DNA of 64,000 bases from Aphelidium insulamus (GCA_036784855.1 JAZDSV010000020.1:186001-250000); one strand, 5' to 3'; numbered from the stretch's first letter, positions 22,562 to 35,099 are shown. The notes: generated from the sequence alone by a model not told the origin. Numbers and translations: made by a program.

Positions 22562-24603
22562 CTAGTTGCCTGGAGAGTCGGGCAAGAGAAACGCAACACA
22601 CATCTTGTCCTTGTCCATCACGCACAGTGAAGGAGTTGCGGCGGGCATGATTGCGTCGCGCCATCGCAATCTCATCACCTCAAAATTGGCTACGACAATT
22701 GTAATGTATAATATCAATGGCAAGTAACATTTACGTACCCGCCGGAACTTCGATACACTGAACACGGCGCGGTGTCCACAAGTAGACTGCGCCACTGCCG
22801 CAGCACCAAACAGCCAGCCGGTCGTCACCACTGGAATCCTCAGTGGCACCACTTGCCGCGCCACTCGCTGTTGGACACCACGCGAATCCACGCACGGCCG
22901 ACAAGTGCACCATGATGGCCACATATCGCATCTCTGCCAGCAAATACACAAACACCACATTCGGCATGGAGTCGAGGCGGAATGCCAGCATGGACCCGGT
23001 GGGATTCCACTCCATCATTGACACGGCATTCGACTGTTGGTTCTGTGCACTGGATGCCACCGGTGTGGGCAGCGAGTAGCCACCACTAACTGCCTCGACT
23101 GCGGGAATGTTTGAGATCTGAATAGGGACACAACTACGTACATTGGCACTTTGACCGGTGCCGGGTGACTGATGCCTGTCCACCGCCACTGCTACTCTGT
23201 GCATATTCGACAGTGTCCAGCTGCACTTCACGGAACACCGGGAGCGACTGAAGGTAGTGTTTAATTAAATAAAAAAAATGTAGTATAGTATGTAGTATGT
23301 AGTATATAGATGTAGTATGTAGTATAAATGTAGTATCAACATTGGCAGACCTGTTGTTGTTGCTGTAATATAGTAGTGTCCACCTCCATCAGGACTGTCC
23401 ACGTGGCATGGTTCACCAGACGAATCTGCAACAATACAATAAGACCATTATCTATGCATAATCCCCAGCTTACCCGGCCATCCACGGAACCGAGTGCCAG
23501 AAGCTGCGACGACGGCATCCACCTGGCCAACCGTATGCCCAGTTCCGGAGACATGCGCTCCGCAGCCTCACTGCCGCCATCCGAAGTAATTGTCTTCAAG
23601 CACCGTCCATCCGGTGAATATATTCCAACCTGGGCACTTATCTATGGAGACAGAAAATGAAGTAAAAACGCACCCGCATGGTCAGTGGGTGATCCCACAC
23701 GGCGATAAAGCGCCCGTCAGGCGACCAGGCAATATCTGCCAAGTCCGTAGTGGCCGCCACGGGGAATGTCTGCACTGTTAACTACCGTGGAATCCAAGTG
23801 CAAAGCATAAATCAGACATCATTGCCTTGACCAGCGACCAGTCACGACAGTCAATGATTAACAGCGAGTCTTTGCCATCATTCCGGTCGGCCACACAAAA
23901 GTAGCGACCATCTGCCCGGAATGCATAGCCTGCCGGCCATGAGGAGAACTAACCAAGAAGTAGCCAATAATATTATAAGCATACCGCGGTCCGAGTGTTT
24001 CGGGAAGCGCAGATAGCGACACTGGGACGCGTCACTCAGGGACCAGACCGTCAGCCGCAGTTGGAACTCGGACCAGGTGAGCACGTGCTGGCCATCGGCA
24101 CTCCACCGCGCCCGCACCATGCCCATGGCGCCCTCTGTAATGCGCACGGCCGGCGCCGCTTGATCCCCGTCGCCGCCAGTACCATTAGTAGTAGTAGTAG
24201 TTGGCAATGCCGTGGCAGACACTGTCGCACGGAACACATACACCCAGCCACCCCCGCCTGCACCGGCAGCAGCAGCAGCATTGGAGGCACTGTTGCCTGT
24301 TGACGTGGAATTGACATTGATACCACCACCACCACCACCGCTCACACCCGCATCCACCATGCGCTTGCTGTACTGGCTGTAGGCGGCGCACAGAATATGC
24401 CGCCCGTCCGGCGACCACTGCACCGAGTCAATGTGCGACGGGCAGGTGTGCAGCGCGACAATCTGCAGCGAGTCGGCGTCCCGAATGACCAGCCGGTGCT
24501 GCACGGCCGTCGCAAGCAGACAGTGCCGGCCACCAGTAGCGGCATTGGCCGGCTGATACTCGCACAGCTGGCGGCTCTGTCGGAACAGTTCCGTAAAGTC
24601 CAT
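22562..24603 (-). CDS. WRAP73: WRAP73/WDR8 orthologue, WD40 protein (multi-exon)
   Basis: The start MDFTELFRQSRQLCEY...HRLVIRDADSLQIVALHTCPSHIDSVQWSPDGRHILCA matches the N-terminus of WRAP73/WDR8. Exon 1 is 24603-23985. Further exons carry FRADGRYFCVADRNDGKDSLLIIDCRDW, LADIAWSPDGRFIAVWDHPLTMR, YSPDGRCLKTI...LARWMPSSQLLALGSVDGR, IRLVNHATWTVLMEV, and a last part with WNPTGSMLAFRLDSMPNVVFVYLL...VRGFAWCPT...LAVWCCGSGAVYLWTP, ending at 22562. Each block has its counterpart in order in animal WDR8. The family acts at centrosomes or spindle pole bodies with SSX2IP/Msd1-type partners to anchor microtubules. Exon 1 contains Gly/Ala/Ser runs and Thr-rich insertions. Near 23270-23330 an intron holds a tandem 'tagtatgtag' repeat. 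Confidence 0.88.
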
Positions 24604-25242
24604 ATTGTATGTGTGTCTGGTGTGTGGTATCTACAACTTGGATATGTTAACCGTGTGTGTGTGCGTGTGTCTGTACAGCGTTGATATGTTTCCTGTGTGT
24701 GTGTGTGTGTGTTTCAAGCAATGCCCCGTAGAGCTGCAATGCACACTGCAGTGGCAGTGTTAATATGTAGCTATGTAAAAGTTGAGTAGCGGTATGTTTA
24801 TTAACATAGTACAATTTCTGCCGTACACTGATCCGCTTTTCCTATATCTAGTCGACGTCATTGCAATAAGACGATGTCAATGTTAGGCCACAAGATCTGC
24901 TGGAGAATATGTATGCTTTCAACAGCGTCAGGACATGATTCTTAATAATGGTAAAGCTTTGTGAGTATTGCTGATTGTCATTGCAGGTCTTGCTCACGTT
25001 AAACTAGGATGACATTAGATGTTTTGTTCAGGCTACATTGTTAACAACTCTTCATATGTAGGACACTTGTTTTTACGAGGGCTTATCGCTTTCTATAGCA
25101 CTGTATATCTATATATCTATATATACATCTATATTAACATCGCTTTCTCGCATGTACGTAAGCGCAAAAGGTCTTGGTCAATCACGCTTCACACTTAATA
25201 CAATTAACAACAACAACAATAGCAACAACAACAACCATAATA
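24604..25242. other. Divergent intergenic region
   Basis: It lies between WRAP73 (-) and importin (+), so it is a probable bidirectional promoter region. It holds a GT dinucleotide run at about 24690-24712, a TATC/TATA run at about 25106-25135, and a CAA-trinucleotide 5' leader at about 25206-25235. No gene seen. Confidence 0.5.
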
Positions 25243-28200
25243 ATGACCGCGACAACGGCAGCGCCCACGGACGCCAACATGCTCGGCCAGCTGGAGAGCG
25301 TGCTGACGGCGGTGGCCAGCGCGGATAACGCGACGCGCTCTGCCGCCGAAAAGGCCCTGAATGACGAGTGGCTGCGGCAACGGCCCGACGCGTTCCTGAC
25401 CGGCATGGTGCACTTTATAAGCGCGCACCCGGACCCAACGGTATGTGCATATGCTGGCTGTGTATTATAGTGTGTATGCTTGTATACATGATGTGTACCC
25501 TTCTACTTACACGTGTAAATGGGAGTCATGCTTATATGCCTGTCCATGCCAACATCTTTGTGTCCTCCACTATAAGCTCTCTGCGATTCTAAACATAGAT
25601 CTATATACGTATATCTATGTATGCATAGATTAATGTATCATACAATGTATTAACGGCACAGGTCCGCTCATTCGCGGCAATTCTATTTCGCCGGATGGGG
25701 TTGCGCGTGCTGGCCACGGATAATGCCGCGCCTCACGGCAGCGGTAACAAGCCGGCATTGGTGTCGCCGTGGGACGCCTCATCGGAGCCGGTGCATCAGC
25801 ACTGCATGTCCACGCTACTGGCAGCACTCACCGCGGAACCTCTGCGCCACGTCCGCCAAAAGGTGGGCGACACCGTGGCCGAGCTGGCCAAGACGGTTCT
25901 CCTCCACGATCAGCTGTACCGCGACCAGTCCACCGATACCGCTCGGCAGATGAACAGCTCGTGGCCGGCGCTGTTGCCGTGCTTGCTGCAGTGCACGCGT
26001 GCAGAGTCCAGCGCCGACCAGCGCGAGTCCGCCTATCTCATATTCACGGCGGTGCCGACACTGTTTGGCAGTGCCGAGAACCACGCGCCGTCGCCGCAAC
26101 TGCTGCAAATGGTGCGCGACACTTTTGTGGGCGGGCTGCAGGACGGGGAGTCGGCGGCGGTGCGTCTGGCGGCTCTCAAGGCGTCGGTGGCCTTCCTGAA
26201 TGGTGACGCGCTGGACGGCCAGACGCGCATGGCATTCGCGCGCGGAATCGTGCCGGCCATGGCGTCGGTGCTGCCGCCGCTGTTTGACGTGCATAACGCC
26301 GACAAGCGCGATGAGTCGGCGCTGGTGGAGGCGTTGGAGGCGCTGATTGAACTGTGTGAAGTGCATCCAAAGATGGTGCGGGAAATCCTGCCCACCCTGG
26401 TCCCGTTCCTGCTGGCCATTGTGGGCGCCAGTGGCTCTGCAAACAATTCTACCGTGATCGCGGCTGAGGATGCGTCGCGGCAGACCGCGCTGGAACTGCT
26501 GCTGACACTGGCGGAGAATGCGCCGGGAATGTGTCGCAAACAAGCGCTGCCGTCCGCGCAGACATTCTGCGACGTTGTGGTGCCGTGCGTGCTGAGCATG
26601 ATGACCGAGCTGGAGGACGAGCAGGAGTGGTACAGTGCGCTGCGCCTGGATGAGATGGCGGGCGGTGATGGCGCCGACTCCAACAGCATTGTCGGCGAGC
26701 AGGCTATGGACCGGCTGGCGCGCTCTATTGGCGGCAAGCAGTTGCTGCCGGCCACATTCAACCGGCTGCCGGACATGCTGGGCAGCCAGGACTGGCGGCA
26801 CAGACACGCGGCCCTCATGTGCATCAGTGCCATTGGCGAGGGCTGCGTAAAGTTTCTGGAGCCGGAGCAGGAGCGTGTGCTGGACATGGTGGTGCCGCAC
26901 CTGTTGCAGGATGCGCATCCACGTGTTCGCTATGCCGCCAGCAATGCCGTCGGTCAGATGTGCACGGATTTCGGTCCCGGTCTGCAGCAGCATCACCACC
27001 AAAAGATTGTCCCGGCCCTGTGCTCCGCCATGGAACTCGCTGATCAGCCTCGGTATGTTTGTTTATATTATTGTGCCTATGTCTATGTCTATGTCTAGTA
27101 TATGTCCATCCATCCATCCATCCATCTATCTATCTATATGTCCATCCATCCATCTATCTATCTATATGTCCATCCATCCATCCATCCATCTATCTATCTA
27201 TATTCCATCTATCTATCCATCTATCCTTTCTATCTATCCATCCATCTATCTATCTATCTATCTATCTCTTACATGTGACAGTGTCCAAGCACACGCTGCG
27301 GCCGCTTTAGTGAATTTTTGTGAAAATAGTACGCAGGCAGAAATTTTGCCATATCTGGACGGCGTTTTCTCGCGCCTGACGGCACTACTGCAACAGTCGC
27401 AACGCATGTATCTGCAGGAACAAGCCATCACCACCCTGGCCACCGTTGCAGATTCGGCCGCCGAGCGCTTCTCCCAATACTATCCATCAGTCATGCCGGC
27501 CCTGCTCAACATTCTCACGCAGGCCAAGTCCAAGGAGTACCGCCTCCTGCGCGGCAAGACCATGGAATGTGCCTCGTTGATTGCGCTGGCAGTGGGCAAA
27601 CAGGATTTCTCGCCGCACGCCCAACAATTCATCCAGCTGATGGTGGAGACGCAGCAGTCCATTCAAGACGCGGACGATCCGCAGAGCAGCTACTTGCTGG
27701 CCAGCTGGGCGCGCACGTGCAAAGTCTTGGGCGCAGATTTCGTGCCCTACCTGTCGTTCGTGATGCCGCCGCTGTTGGCCAGTGCGCGCCACCGACCCGA
27801 CTTTGCGGTGCTGGACCCGGATGAAGATGCCGCTGAGCACGGCTACACCGAGGACGACGGCTGGGAATTCGTCAAGGTGGACAATCAGCAGATCGGCATC
27901 AAGACGGTGGCGCTGGAGGAAAAATGCACCGCGGTGGAGATGCTCATCTGCTACGCGCGTGAACTCGGCGCCGGGTTCCAGCCGTACGCCGAGGAGGTTC
28001 TGAAGCTGGTGGTGCCGCTGCTAAAGTTTTATTTCCACGATGGCGTTCGCCACGCTGCAGCCGCCGTCATCTCGCACCTGTTTTATTCCTTCAAGGCCAG
28101 CCAGATGCGTACGTTATTGGTGTTGTTTGTTTGTTTGTTATATGAGCACCTAATGGCTTCATCGCTCTGTTTGAGGTTCAACAATAGCTTCATTTATGAT

Positions 28201-29594
28201 TCTTCATTTATGATTACTTTAGTCTTCATATTGATTTACACTCTCATCATATCATAACTTACTATCCATTACACAGCAACGGACAAGCTGAGTGATGTGT
28301 GGCACCGGACGTGCAGCTCGCTGTTGATTGTAATCAATGATGAGCCAGACACCGAATCGCTCGTACACTTTCTCAGCGCCTTCTACGAGTCCATGCAGGT
28401 GATGGGCGACAGTTCACTGGGCGGCGCCACGCTCTACCCGCTAAACATCAGCGCCGAGGACGAGCAGGCGATGCCCGTGCTGGCGGAGAAACTGCCCATC
28501 CTGGCCTATTTCACCCGCGCAGTCAGCGGCCAGATCGCCGAAATGTTCCAGCGCATACAGACGCGCACGCAGCAGCGCCAGGACCAGGAGACCTACGACC
28601 CGGAGATGGAGGAGACGCTGCAGGACGAGGAGGCCATGGAGGACTCGGTGCTGGGCGAGCTGAGCCGCGCCGTGCACATTGTATTCAAGACGCACGCCGC
28701 GCAGTTCCTGCCCATGTTCCAGCAGGGGCTGCTGCCTGCGGTGGCGGGCATGCTGAACGGGGGCGGCGTGGATATGTCTGTGTCGCAGCATCAGGCCATG
28801 GGCGACCAGGCGCGACAGTGGGCCGTCTGCGTGTTTGACGATCTGATTGAGTTTTGCGGCGCAGAGCAGGCGTGGCACTACCGCGCCCACTTCTGGGAGC
28901 CGTTTGTGCAGGGATGCATGAACAGTAATAGCGCCGATGTGCGACAGGCTGTCGCGTACGGCATTGGCACCCTGGCATGGCAGCTGTCCAAGTCGCAGTC
29001 GGCATTCGAATCGTGGCACAATGTCATTCAGGAGGCCGCGCTAGTTCTGGATGCTTCCGTGAGTACTTATGTAGAGTTGTACCCATTGACTCATATTTAT
29101 GCTGCGCGTAGCTTAATACGGAGTGGGCACGCACAGACAAGGAGCACAGGGTGGCAAATGAGAATGTCGTTTCGGCACTTGGCAAGATCATTCACTATGT
29201 TCTGCTGCCACTGCAGGCGTCTGGTCGCATTGCAGATACTCAGCTGCACACTGTCACGGCCACGTGGATCCGTCGTCTGCCTATAGTGGAGGACGAGGAG
29301 GAGGCGGTGCACACTTACGGATTCCTGCTGCAACTACTGCGCGACGGCAATCCGGCAGTGCAGGCCGATACCGAGCACGTTGCCGCTGTGCTAGTGCATG
29401 TTATTGCGGACGGCGTGTTGGACAGGAGTACGGCAGAGTGGTGTGAGTATGGCCGCGGCAAGGATTTGAACACACATGTGGCCAGTGCTGCACAAATGAT
29501 TCTTAACAAGTGCGAGGCGTCAACTCAGGGCCGCATTGCCAGCACACTCAGTGCGGCTCAGCGTGCACGTCTCTCGCAACTTGGCTTCATATGA
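25243..29594 (+). CDS. Importin-beta, IPO5/Kap121 (karyopherin) type
   Basis: Five exons: 25243-25440, 25662-27052, 27282-28108, 28277-29058 and 29112-29594, giving about 1226 residues, somewhat above the usual 1090-1100. The N-terminus LGQLESVLTAVASADNATRSAAEKALNDEW and the following HPDPTVRSFAAILFRRM form the first HEAT repeats. Other conserved blocks are DWRHRHAALMCISAIGEGC, HPRVRYAASNAVGQMCTDF, VQAHAAAALVNFCEN and the C-terminal WLPIVED-like segment LPIVEDEEEAVHTYGFLLQLL. The acidic region (EMEETLQDEEAMED) sits in exon 4, as in the family. The product carries cargoes such as ribosomal proteins and histones through nuclear pores with Ran. Intron 2 is a CATC/TATC microsatellite. The last part of the gene is copied three more times downstream. 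Confidence 0.93.
27101..27268 (+). repeat. (CATC)n/(TATC)n microsatellite inside importin intron 2
   Basis: Alternating blocks of CATC and TATC occupy nearly all of the intron 27053-27281. The tract stays open in one frame (long Ile/Ser/Pro-rich runs), but splicing from 27052 to 27282 restores the conserved HEAT repeat, so it is not coding. Confidence 0.9.
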
Positions 29595-29806
29595 GTATTG
29601 CCGGCAGGGCAAAATGCAAGACAATGAATAGAACTGTCACAGAACTGGCACCCAATGCTTGGTGTCTGCGAAGTTGAGTTTTTAGTCCGTATACACGCAG
29701 ATATGAATTATTGGCCGGTGAAGAGATGGCAGCGCAGTGGGTGTTGTCAACGTGAAAAGCAAGGCGATATCTGAAGGTATGTGACCCGAAAATAAGAATA
29801 TACCGA
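28597..29806 (+). repeat. K unit, original copy (importin 3' end plus flank)
   Basis: The segment of the functional importin gene that recurs at about 33953-34640 (+), 38868-40690 (+, broken by a solo LTR) and 52280-51370 (-). The copies continue past the stop codon into the same downstream flank ('tattgccggcagggcaaaat...'), so duplication was at DNA level and included the next unit. Confidence 0.85.
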
Positions 29807-32110
29807 TATCTGAAGGTATCCGATGGGAAAATCTTACGAGAAGGTGCACAGCAGAAGTACATGCTGAGTATCATTATCTATATATCGCCTAACATAATGT
29901 GCAGAAAAAAATTGTCAAGTGGGTTCTTTTGTGCATTTAATTGCTACTCCGTTTAATACAACCAATATTGGTGCCCAGTCGTTTTTAGTGGGCGGCTCTT
30001 TAGCTTGGAAAGTGTATGCCGGGTGCGGAAGAGTGAGTTTGACTTGCACGGATTGTGATAGAGAAGTATATAAGCCTACGGCGGTGGTGCGCAATAATTA
30101 CGGTGAACTAGACAGATGGTATCGCTCGACTCGTGAATACCAAGTTCTCGTTATACTATTTCAATACACCGACACTGCTGCTGTCACATGAACGATTCCA
30201 CCTGTTCGTGGAGGATGCTGAGCGGAAGCATGTGTATGCATTTCCTGGAACGGAGCTGGCGCTCGCTCGACTCGTGAATACCAAGGTCGTTATACTATTT
30301 CAATACACCGACACTGCTGCTGTCACATGAACGATTCCACCTGTTCGTGGAGGATGCTGAGCGGAAGCATGTGTATGCATTTCCTGGAACGGAGCTGGCC
30401 CGTCGCACTGACTCTGATGACTTTTCCGGAGCACTGGTTCAGTGCAGCCTGGCTGAACGGCGCCTCCTGTTGAACTGGTGGTTAAATGGCCTTCCAAGCC
30501 ATCGAACCGGCATGATATGCTGCGTTTGCAACCAAGAAATCCCCACGCAAGGTGGCGGACGGTTACACGTTGCCAACTGTGCCATCAGGCACGGGATTGA
30601 AGGCTGGAACCAAGAACAGAATCTCGGACGATTTGCCGCATTGGCGGTGAATGGCCGAGCAGAGGATTTAATAACCAGACAAGTCTGGATATGTGCACTG
30701 CACAAGTCATGGGGCCAACGCGAAGATGAGCACTTTGCGACCCTGCTTCGCGCCCTCCGTGTGGTAGCGGATAAGGTGCTTGGGCGAGAAAGAGGTGAAC
30801 AGAATGGGTTGATCCGCCAGGATCCTCCCACAGCCGGCATTGGGTGAACAACCCAGAGATCACCGATGAGCTATGCGTGTATACCGTAGCAGTCATCTGA
30901 TGGGTGCAATTTCCCCATGCTACATGTCCGTGTCACAGCGGCGTGTATGAAGATGTGGTCAGCCGGAATTAAACACTCCGTGCAGCCAAGTGTCAGTTGG
31001 GCAGACCCGATGCTGTAGGGGAGGGCGGGAGTACCGTGTACCCTGGCGGCACGATAGCGGTCAGTAAGCCTGGTGTCTGTGACACCTGGAAAACCGTTAC
31101 AGAACGGAGATCCATAAGGATTAATTAAATAGCAGACCCGATGCTGTAGGGGAGGGCGGGAGTACCGTGTACCCTGGCGGCACAATAGCGGTCAGCAAGC
31201 ACCTCAGCAACATTCAGTTGCACTCGGTAACGAGAAGATCATAAGCGCCTTTGGCGCAAGCGGCATCCACACTTTCACCTCATGTCGACTCTGGAACAAC
31301 TAAACACTGACCTCCGGAAGGCTCCGCCGCATCATTAAATCACGGTACTATGGAGCAAACTGCTGGCGCTCACCGGCACGAGCCAGGAAGGGCAGAAGTA
31401 GTGTAAGTCCCACCTCGGCATTTTGGCGGTCTCTTGGAACCGGACTGTCGAAAAGATATCTGCGATTACGCGGCAAGGCGATATTTACGGGAGACGGCGT
31501 TGACTCGGGGTCATTTCCCGCCACTGGAGGGTTTTCTTGGGATACAGATGTCGCAGTAGTGTAAATAGAGTCGGAATTAACTGTATGCATTTCCTGGAAC
31601 GGAGCTGGCCCGTCGCACTGACTCTGATGACTTTTCCGGAGCACTGGTTCTATGCATGATGTCGACACGCGTCCCTAGACCTGATTTGATTCCTTTAACA
31701 CCAGTCGGTATTGTATCGGAGGGGAAATGTGCAGCTGCAAAGGATGTAGGCGCAGTTGACACGGAGACTACCAATGCAGCATCACCTGAGAGCGTGTTGC
31801 CAGCAAGCCAGTCAAACGACGAAGCATTGCGGGATCGCATATTTTATTTGACTTCGGAAGAAATTCACCGAGTTCTCGACGCCCTTAATGCAGTGCCATC
31901 TCTGCTTTACGGTTAATACATGTTGTAATACCGAATGCGTGCAAATCAATATAGTACAAGCTGTCATCAACCTGCTTAATTTTAACGCGCTTGCCACACC
32001 TTTGCTGCCATATGGAAACTAGCGGTAGAGCAGCCCAATAGTGTCGTATTGAAGGTAAACACACTATTCCCGACCATTCCCACTGGTCATTTTGCGGTGG
32101 AAGCGTACTT
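29806..32110 (+). pseudogene. G unit, copy 1: unidentified ORF broken by duplication and a LINE insertion
   Basis: Contains a frame from about 29925 (SFVHLIATPFNTTNIGAQSF...) with a Cys-containing segment (CGRVSLTCTDCDREVYKP) and an end (...IHRVLDALNAVPSLLYG) at 31916. No family recognised. In this copy about 140 bp is tandemly duplicated (30124-30265 and 30267-30398), and a 1.14-kb LINE piece interrupts the frame after FSGALV. Relative to copies 2 and 4 the stretch between K and G is about 480 bp shorter. The gene is not intact in any copy. Confidence 0.55.
30441..31581 (+). mobile_element. Non-LTR retrotransposon (LINE) 3' fragment
   Basis: The insert is flanked by a 69-bp direct duplication of the G unit (30372-30440 and 31582-31650). 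Its start encodes the C-terminal end of a reverse transcriptase ORF: SLAERRLLLNWWLNGLP followed by a Cys/His cluster (CCVCNQEI...HVANC), as in many LINE ORF2 proteins, then open to 30847. The remaining 0.7 kb is non-coding and contains an internal direct repeat of about 60 bp (about 31005-31064 and 31133-31192). The 5' end is truncated, as is usual for LINEs. Confidence 0.6.
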
Positions 32111-32322
32111 CATGGCAAGTACGACAAATGCAAGGCAGACTTGATTGTCACGATCAAATGTGTCAGTGGCACCGGTTGCGCTGGCCTTTCACCGTGTACC
32201 ACACACACCTCTCCATGAGGTACCACTGCGTAGCATTGGCCCACTCGTCGTAGTTGCTCCCATCAAGCATTACAACCTTCTTATCGCTCAGTCTCTTAAT
32301 CTGTGAAGTTCTTAGTGGGGGA
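32111..32322 (-). mobile_element. Ty1/copia gag fragment (left arm)
   Basis: Minus-strand reading gives the start of a copia gag (VVMLDGSNYDEWANATQWYLM), matching the larger copy that begins at 37731. It abuts the 200-bp LTR at 32323-32522 and is cut at about 32111, where it joins the end of the G unit. Confidence 0.65.
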
Positions 32323-32522
32323 TGTGATGTATGTAGAAGTAATAGACAAGTATAGATGATAGTGTTTATTTAAGATACGTTGCATGCCTGTTATAGGCAT
32401 GCATTGACGTCATAGTTCTGGCAACAAATGTAGCCGTACATCTGCACGTCCGCATTCGCATCCGGCGACGTTGCTACGGCAACGTCGCTGTTTTTGCCGC
32501 GGCGTTGCTAAAGAATCCAACA
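32323..32522 (-). mobile_element. Copia-type LTR, left arm (200 bp)
   Basis: On the minus strand it begins TGTTGG and ends ATCACA, a TG...CA LTR. It contains a near-palindrome around TTATAGGCATGCAT and a CRE-like TGACGTCA. The same 200-bp LTR lies at 37480-37679 in opposite orientation. It directly borders the HNH unit at 'tcaaggactagat'. Confidence 0.75.
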
Positions 32523-32586
32523 TCAAGGACTAGATAGCTAGCAATAACATTTGAACCAATCAGCAGACTTTTCGCTTTCTTACAAA

Positions 32587-33769
32587 ATGAGTAAAATCGC
32601 CGTTCACTTCTACGAGACTGCCGAGTGCGCTGGGGACCCGAAAATTGTCAACACGAAACTGACGCTCGATGGGAAACTGCCTGTCGGTTTCTTGAAGGAC
32701 AAATTCGAGGTAAAGACGGTTGAGGAGATCGAGGACGGAGTGGCATATGGAATTGGTGCTGACGAGCACGGCGTTTCTCTCCTTCCATTCACTGGCAAGA
32801 CGATGATCAAGGTGACCGGAGAGCCCAAGGGTTAGCATTAGTGATTTTGTGAATATGACTAACTGTGTGTGTAGGCGGCGCTGCGGACAAAGTTTGGTGG
32901 AATGCAACGGGAACCATTCAGGCCTCTATGAACACCAAAGGCGCTCGCCGCACAGTATATCGAATGGCGTTTTATCACAATGCGTTCTTTACTGGTGAAG
33001 ATACAAGCATCTTCTACGATGGAGACATGTTGAAGGTCGATTTGGCATTTGAAGACCGAAAAGACGCACTCGCTTTTGAGACCGATCTCATCAGTGCAGT
33101 GGAGACTCACGGATCTGCGCTTGAAAACCTCGTGGTTGATTTGACCGTTGAACAACGAAACGGAACGTTTCCACTGGAGCCTCGTCGACGCATCAAGCCG
33201 AGTGATTACAAACCCGAAGATTCTACGTCACCTGATGATGGGATATCAGTCGTTGCGTCGTCTGTTACCGTCTTGGATCTGAACAATGACTTTGTGCGGT
33301 TCCAGCGGATCGAGTCCATCGAATTGCTTCAACATCCGTTCAACACTACCGACAAGTGTCATTTGATTGACAAGGCTCATTGCGAGAAGTTCGTCACATA
33401 CCAAAAGTACAAAAATGATGAAAACAACATTCTCAGTATGGCGCAACACGTGCACGGATGGTTTGATGGGCGCGTTTCGAATGTTCCCTTGTTCAAACTG
33501 GACTATGTCAGTCACAGTACTGCACCATGTGCCAATTTGGACAATCGCTACGAAGTTGTGATATCAGTGACTGCCTTAGACATCGCAGCTTCTAAACTGA
33601 TATTTCCACGATTGCCGTCTGGTTCCGTTGCTGTTGCAGGGACAGTTTGGCGATGTTGACTCGTGTTTATATGCGTGATCCCAAAACGTTCAAATTCTGT
33701 CTGGAATGGAAAGCGGCCTCAACTGCGAGAAAGTGGAAGGAATATCGTGCTGAAACTGATCGAGACTAA
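32587..33769 (+). pseudogene. HNH-type nuclease gene, copy 1 (frameshifted)
   Basis: Exon 1 is 32587-32830 and exon 2 starts at 32875 after a 44-bp GT-AG intron with a GACTAAC branch site. It encodes the family protein described at 36232-37415. One G is missing near 33640 (three G where the intact copies have four), which shifts the frame and ends it at 33659, removing about 36 C-terminal residues. The HNH motif itself lies upstream of the break and is intact. It may be recently dead, because the rest is nearly identical to the intact copies. Confidence 0.75.
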
Positions 33770-33952
33770 ATAATGTTAGAAATGTTAGAAAGTGTCACTG
33801 CAATATCACGCCAGCCAATCTTGCACCTCACCGCTCTGCACCGTGTCAACCACCGTCGTCAAGCTAATAAACGCGCACTGTCACTTTCTTCTTTCACTTT
33901 CTCTCTCTCCAATGTTTTCTGTCAAAGATTTCACGCTGTTTGCCGCACATGT

Positions 33953-34640
33953 ACCACACGTAGCTAAATACGGAGTGGGCACGCACAGACAAGGAGCACA
34001 GGGTGGCAAATGAGAATGTCGTGTCGGCACTTGGCAAGATCATTCACTATGTTCTGCTGCCACTGCAGGCATCTGGTCGCATTGCAGCTGCACACTGTCA
34101 CGGCCACGTGGATCCGTCGTCTGCCTATAGTGGAGGACGAGGAGGAGGCCTCACGGATTCCTTCTGCAACTGGTGCGCGACGGCAATCCGGCAGTGCAGG
34201 CCGATACCGAGCACGTGGCCACTTTGCTAGTGCATGTAATTGCGGACGGCGTGCTGGAAAGGAGTACGGCAGAGTGGTGTGAGTATGGCCGCGGCGAGGA
34301 TTTGAACACACATGTGGCAAGTGCTGCACAAATGCTTCTTAACAAGTGCGAGGCGTCAGCTCAAGGCCGCATCGCCAGCACACTCAGTGCGGCTCAGCGT
34401 GCACGTCTCTCGCAACTTGGCTTCATATGAGTATTGCCGGCAGGGCAAAATGCAAGACAATGAATAGAACTGTCACAGAACTTGCACCCAATGCTTGGTG
34501 TCTGCAAAGATGAGTTTTTAGTCCGTATACACGCAGATATGAATTATTGGCCGGTGAAGAGATGGCAGCGCAGTGGGTGTTGTCAACGTGAAAAGCAAGG
34601 CGATATCTGAAGGTATGTGACCCGAAAATAAGAATATACC
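33953..34640 (+). pseudogene. Importin 3'-end copy K1
   Basis: Copies the end of intron 4 (from 'gtaccacacgtag'), exon 5 and the 3' flank of the importin gene. Compared with the functional exon 5 it lacks the stretch around 'gatactcag', and a short deletion after the acidic GAGGAGG run shifts the frame. It has no upstream exons or promoter. Its deletion is shared with K3 (51801-52280), showing common descent of those two. Confidence 0.85.
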
Positions 34641-35099
34641 GTACTTAAGGAAGCCAGTCCCGGCATGATTTGCAAGCCGCACAAATATCTAACAATTTAG
34701 CCGCAAACCGTTTGTTCAGATGTTTGTCCACAGATGCGTAAACAGATCAAAACGACACATTGCCAGCTGCAGATTAATTTGTGCGAACAGAGCCTGAGAA
34801 GAACCAACATTCTCCTTTGGGCGCCCAGCGTTACAGTGCAGACATTACGCCTGATCAGCATTTGGCAAGAAACAAGCACACTTTTAGGCAATCAACATTA
34901 AGCGCAGGCCGGTGCCTTCTTGCCCTGGGAGCATGTCCATTGTTGGACGGACGGCAGGAATGATCCCATCCCAAATGCTTCATCAGGCATTGTACACTAG
35001 CGTTCGTTCAATTGGCAGTCTGCAGAATTTGGCCGCGATGTTGGGCGTTCCGGCAGCTGGGACCAAGCTATGGTGGCATGGCAGGTGCAAAGTTGTGTT

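Larger units (their letters stand above)
32130..33946 (+). repeat. Inverted-repeat arm A-left (copia end + HNH copy 1)
   Basis: About 1.8 kb that recurs in reverse complement at 36057-37880. The arms face each other across 2.1 kb holding a K-G unit. The inner boundary is sharp: both arms end at 'cacgctgtttgccgc'. Confidence 0.85.

Noticed and set aside
25815-27002. A 395-codon ORF antisense to importin exon 2
   Set aside because: GC-rich shadow of a conserved coding exon; composition is Arg/His/Gln-rich with no domain.
26875-28257. A long plus-strand ORF (460 codons) with runs of Ile/Ser/Pro/His through the importin gene
   Set aside because: The repetitive part is the CATC/TATC microsatellite in intron 2; splicing 27052 to 27282 restores the HEAT repeat.
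30124-30398. Duplicated 140-bp segment as a target-site duplication of a mobile element
   Set aside because: The two copies are directly adjacent with no insert between, so it is a simple tandem duplication.
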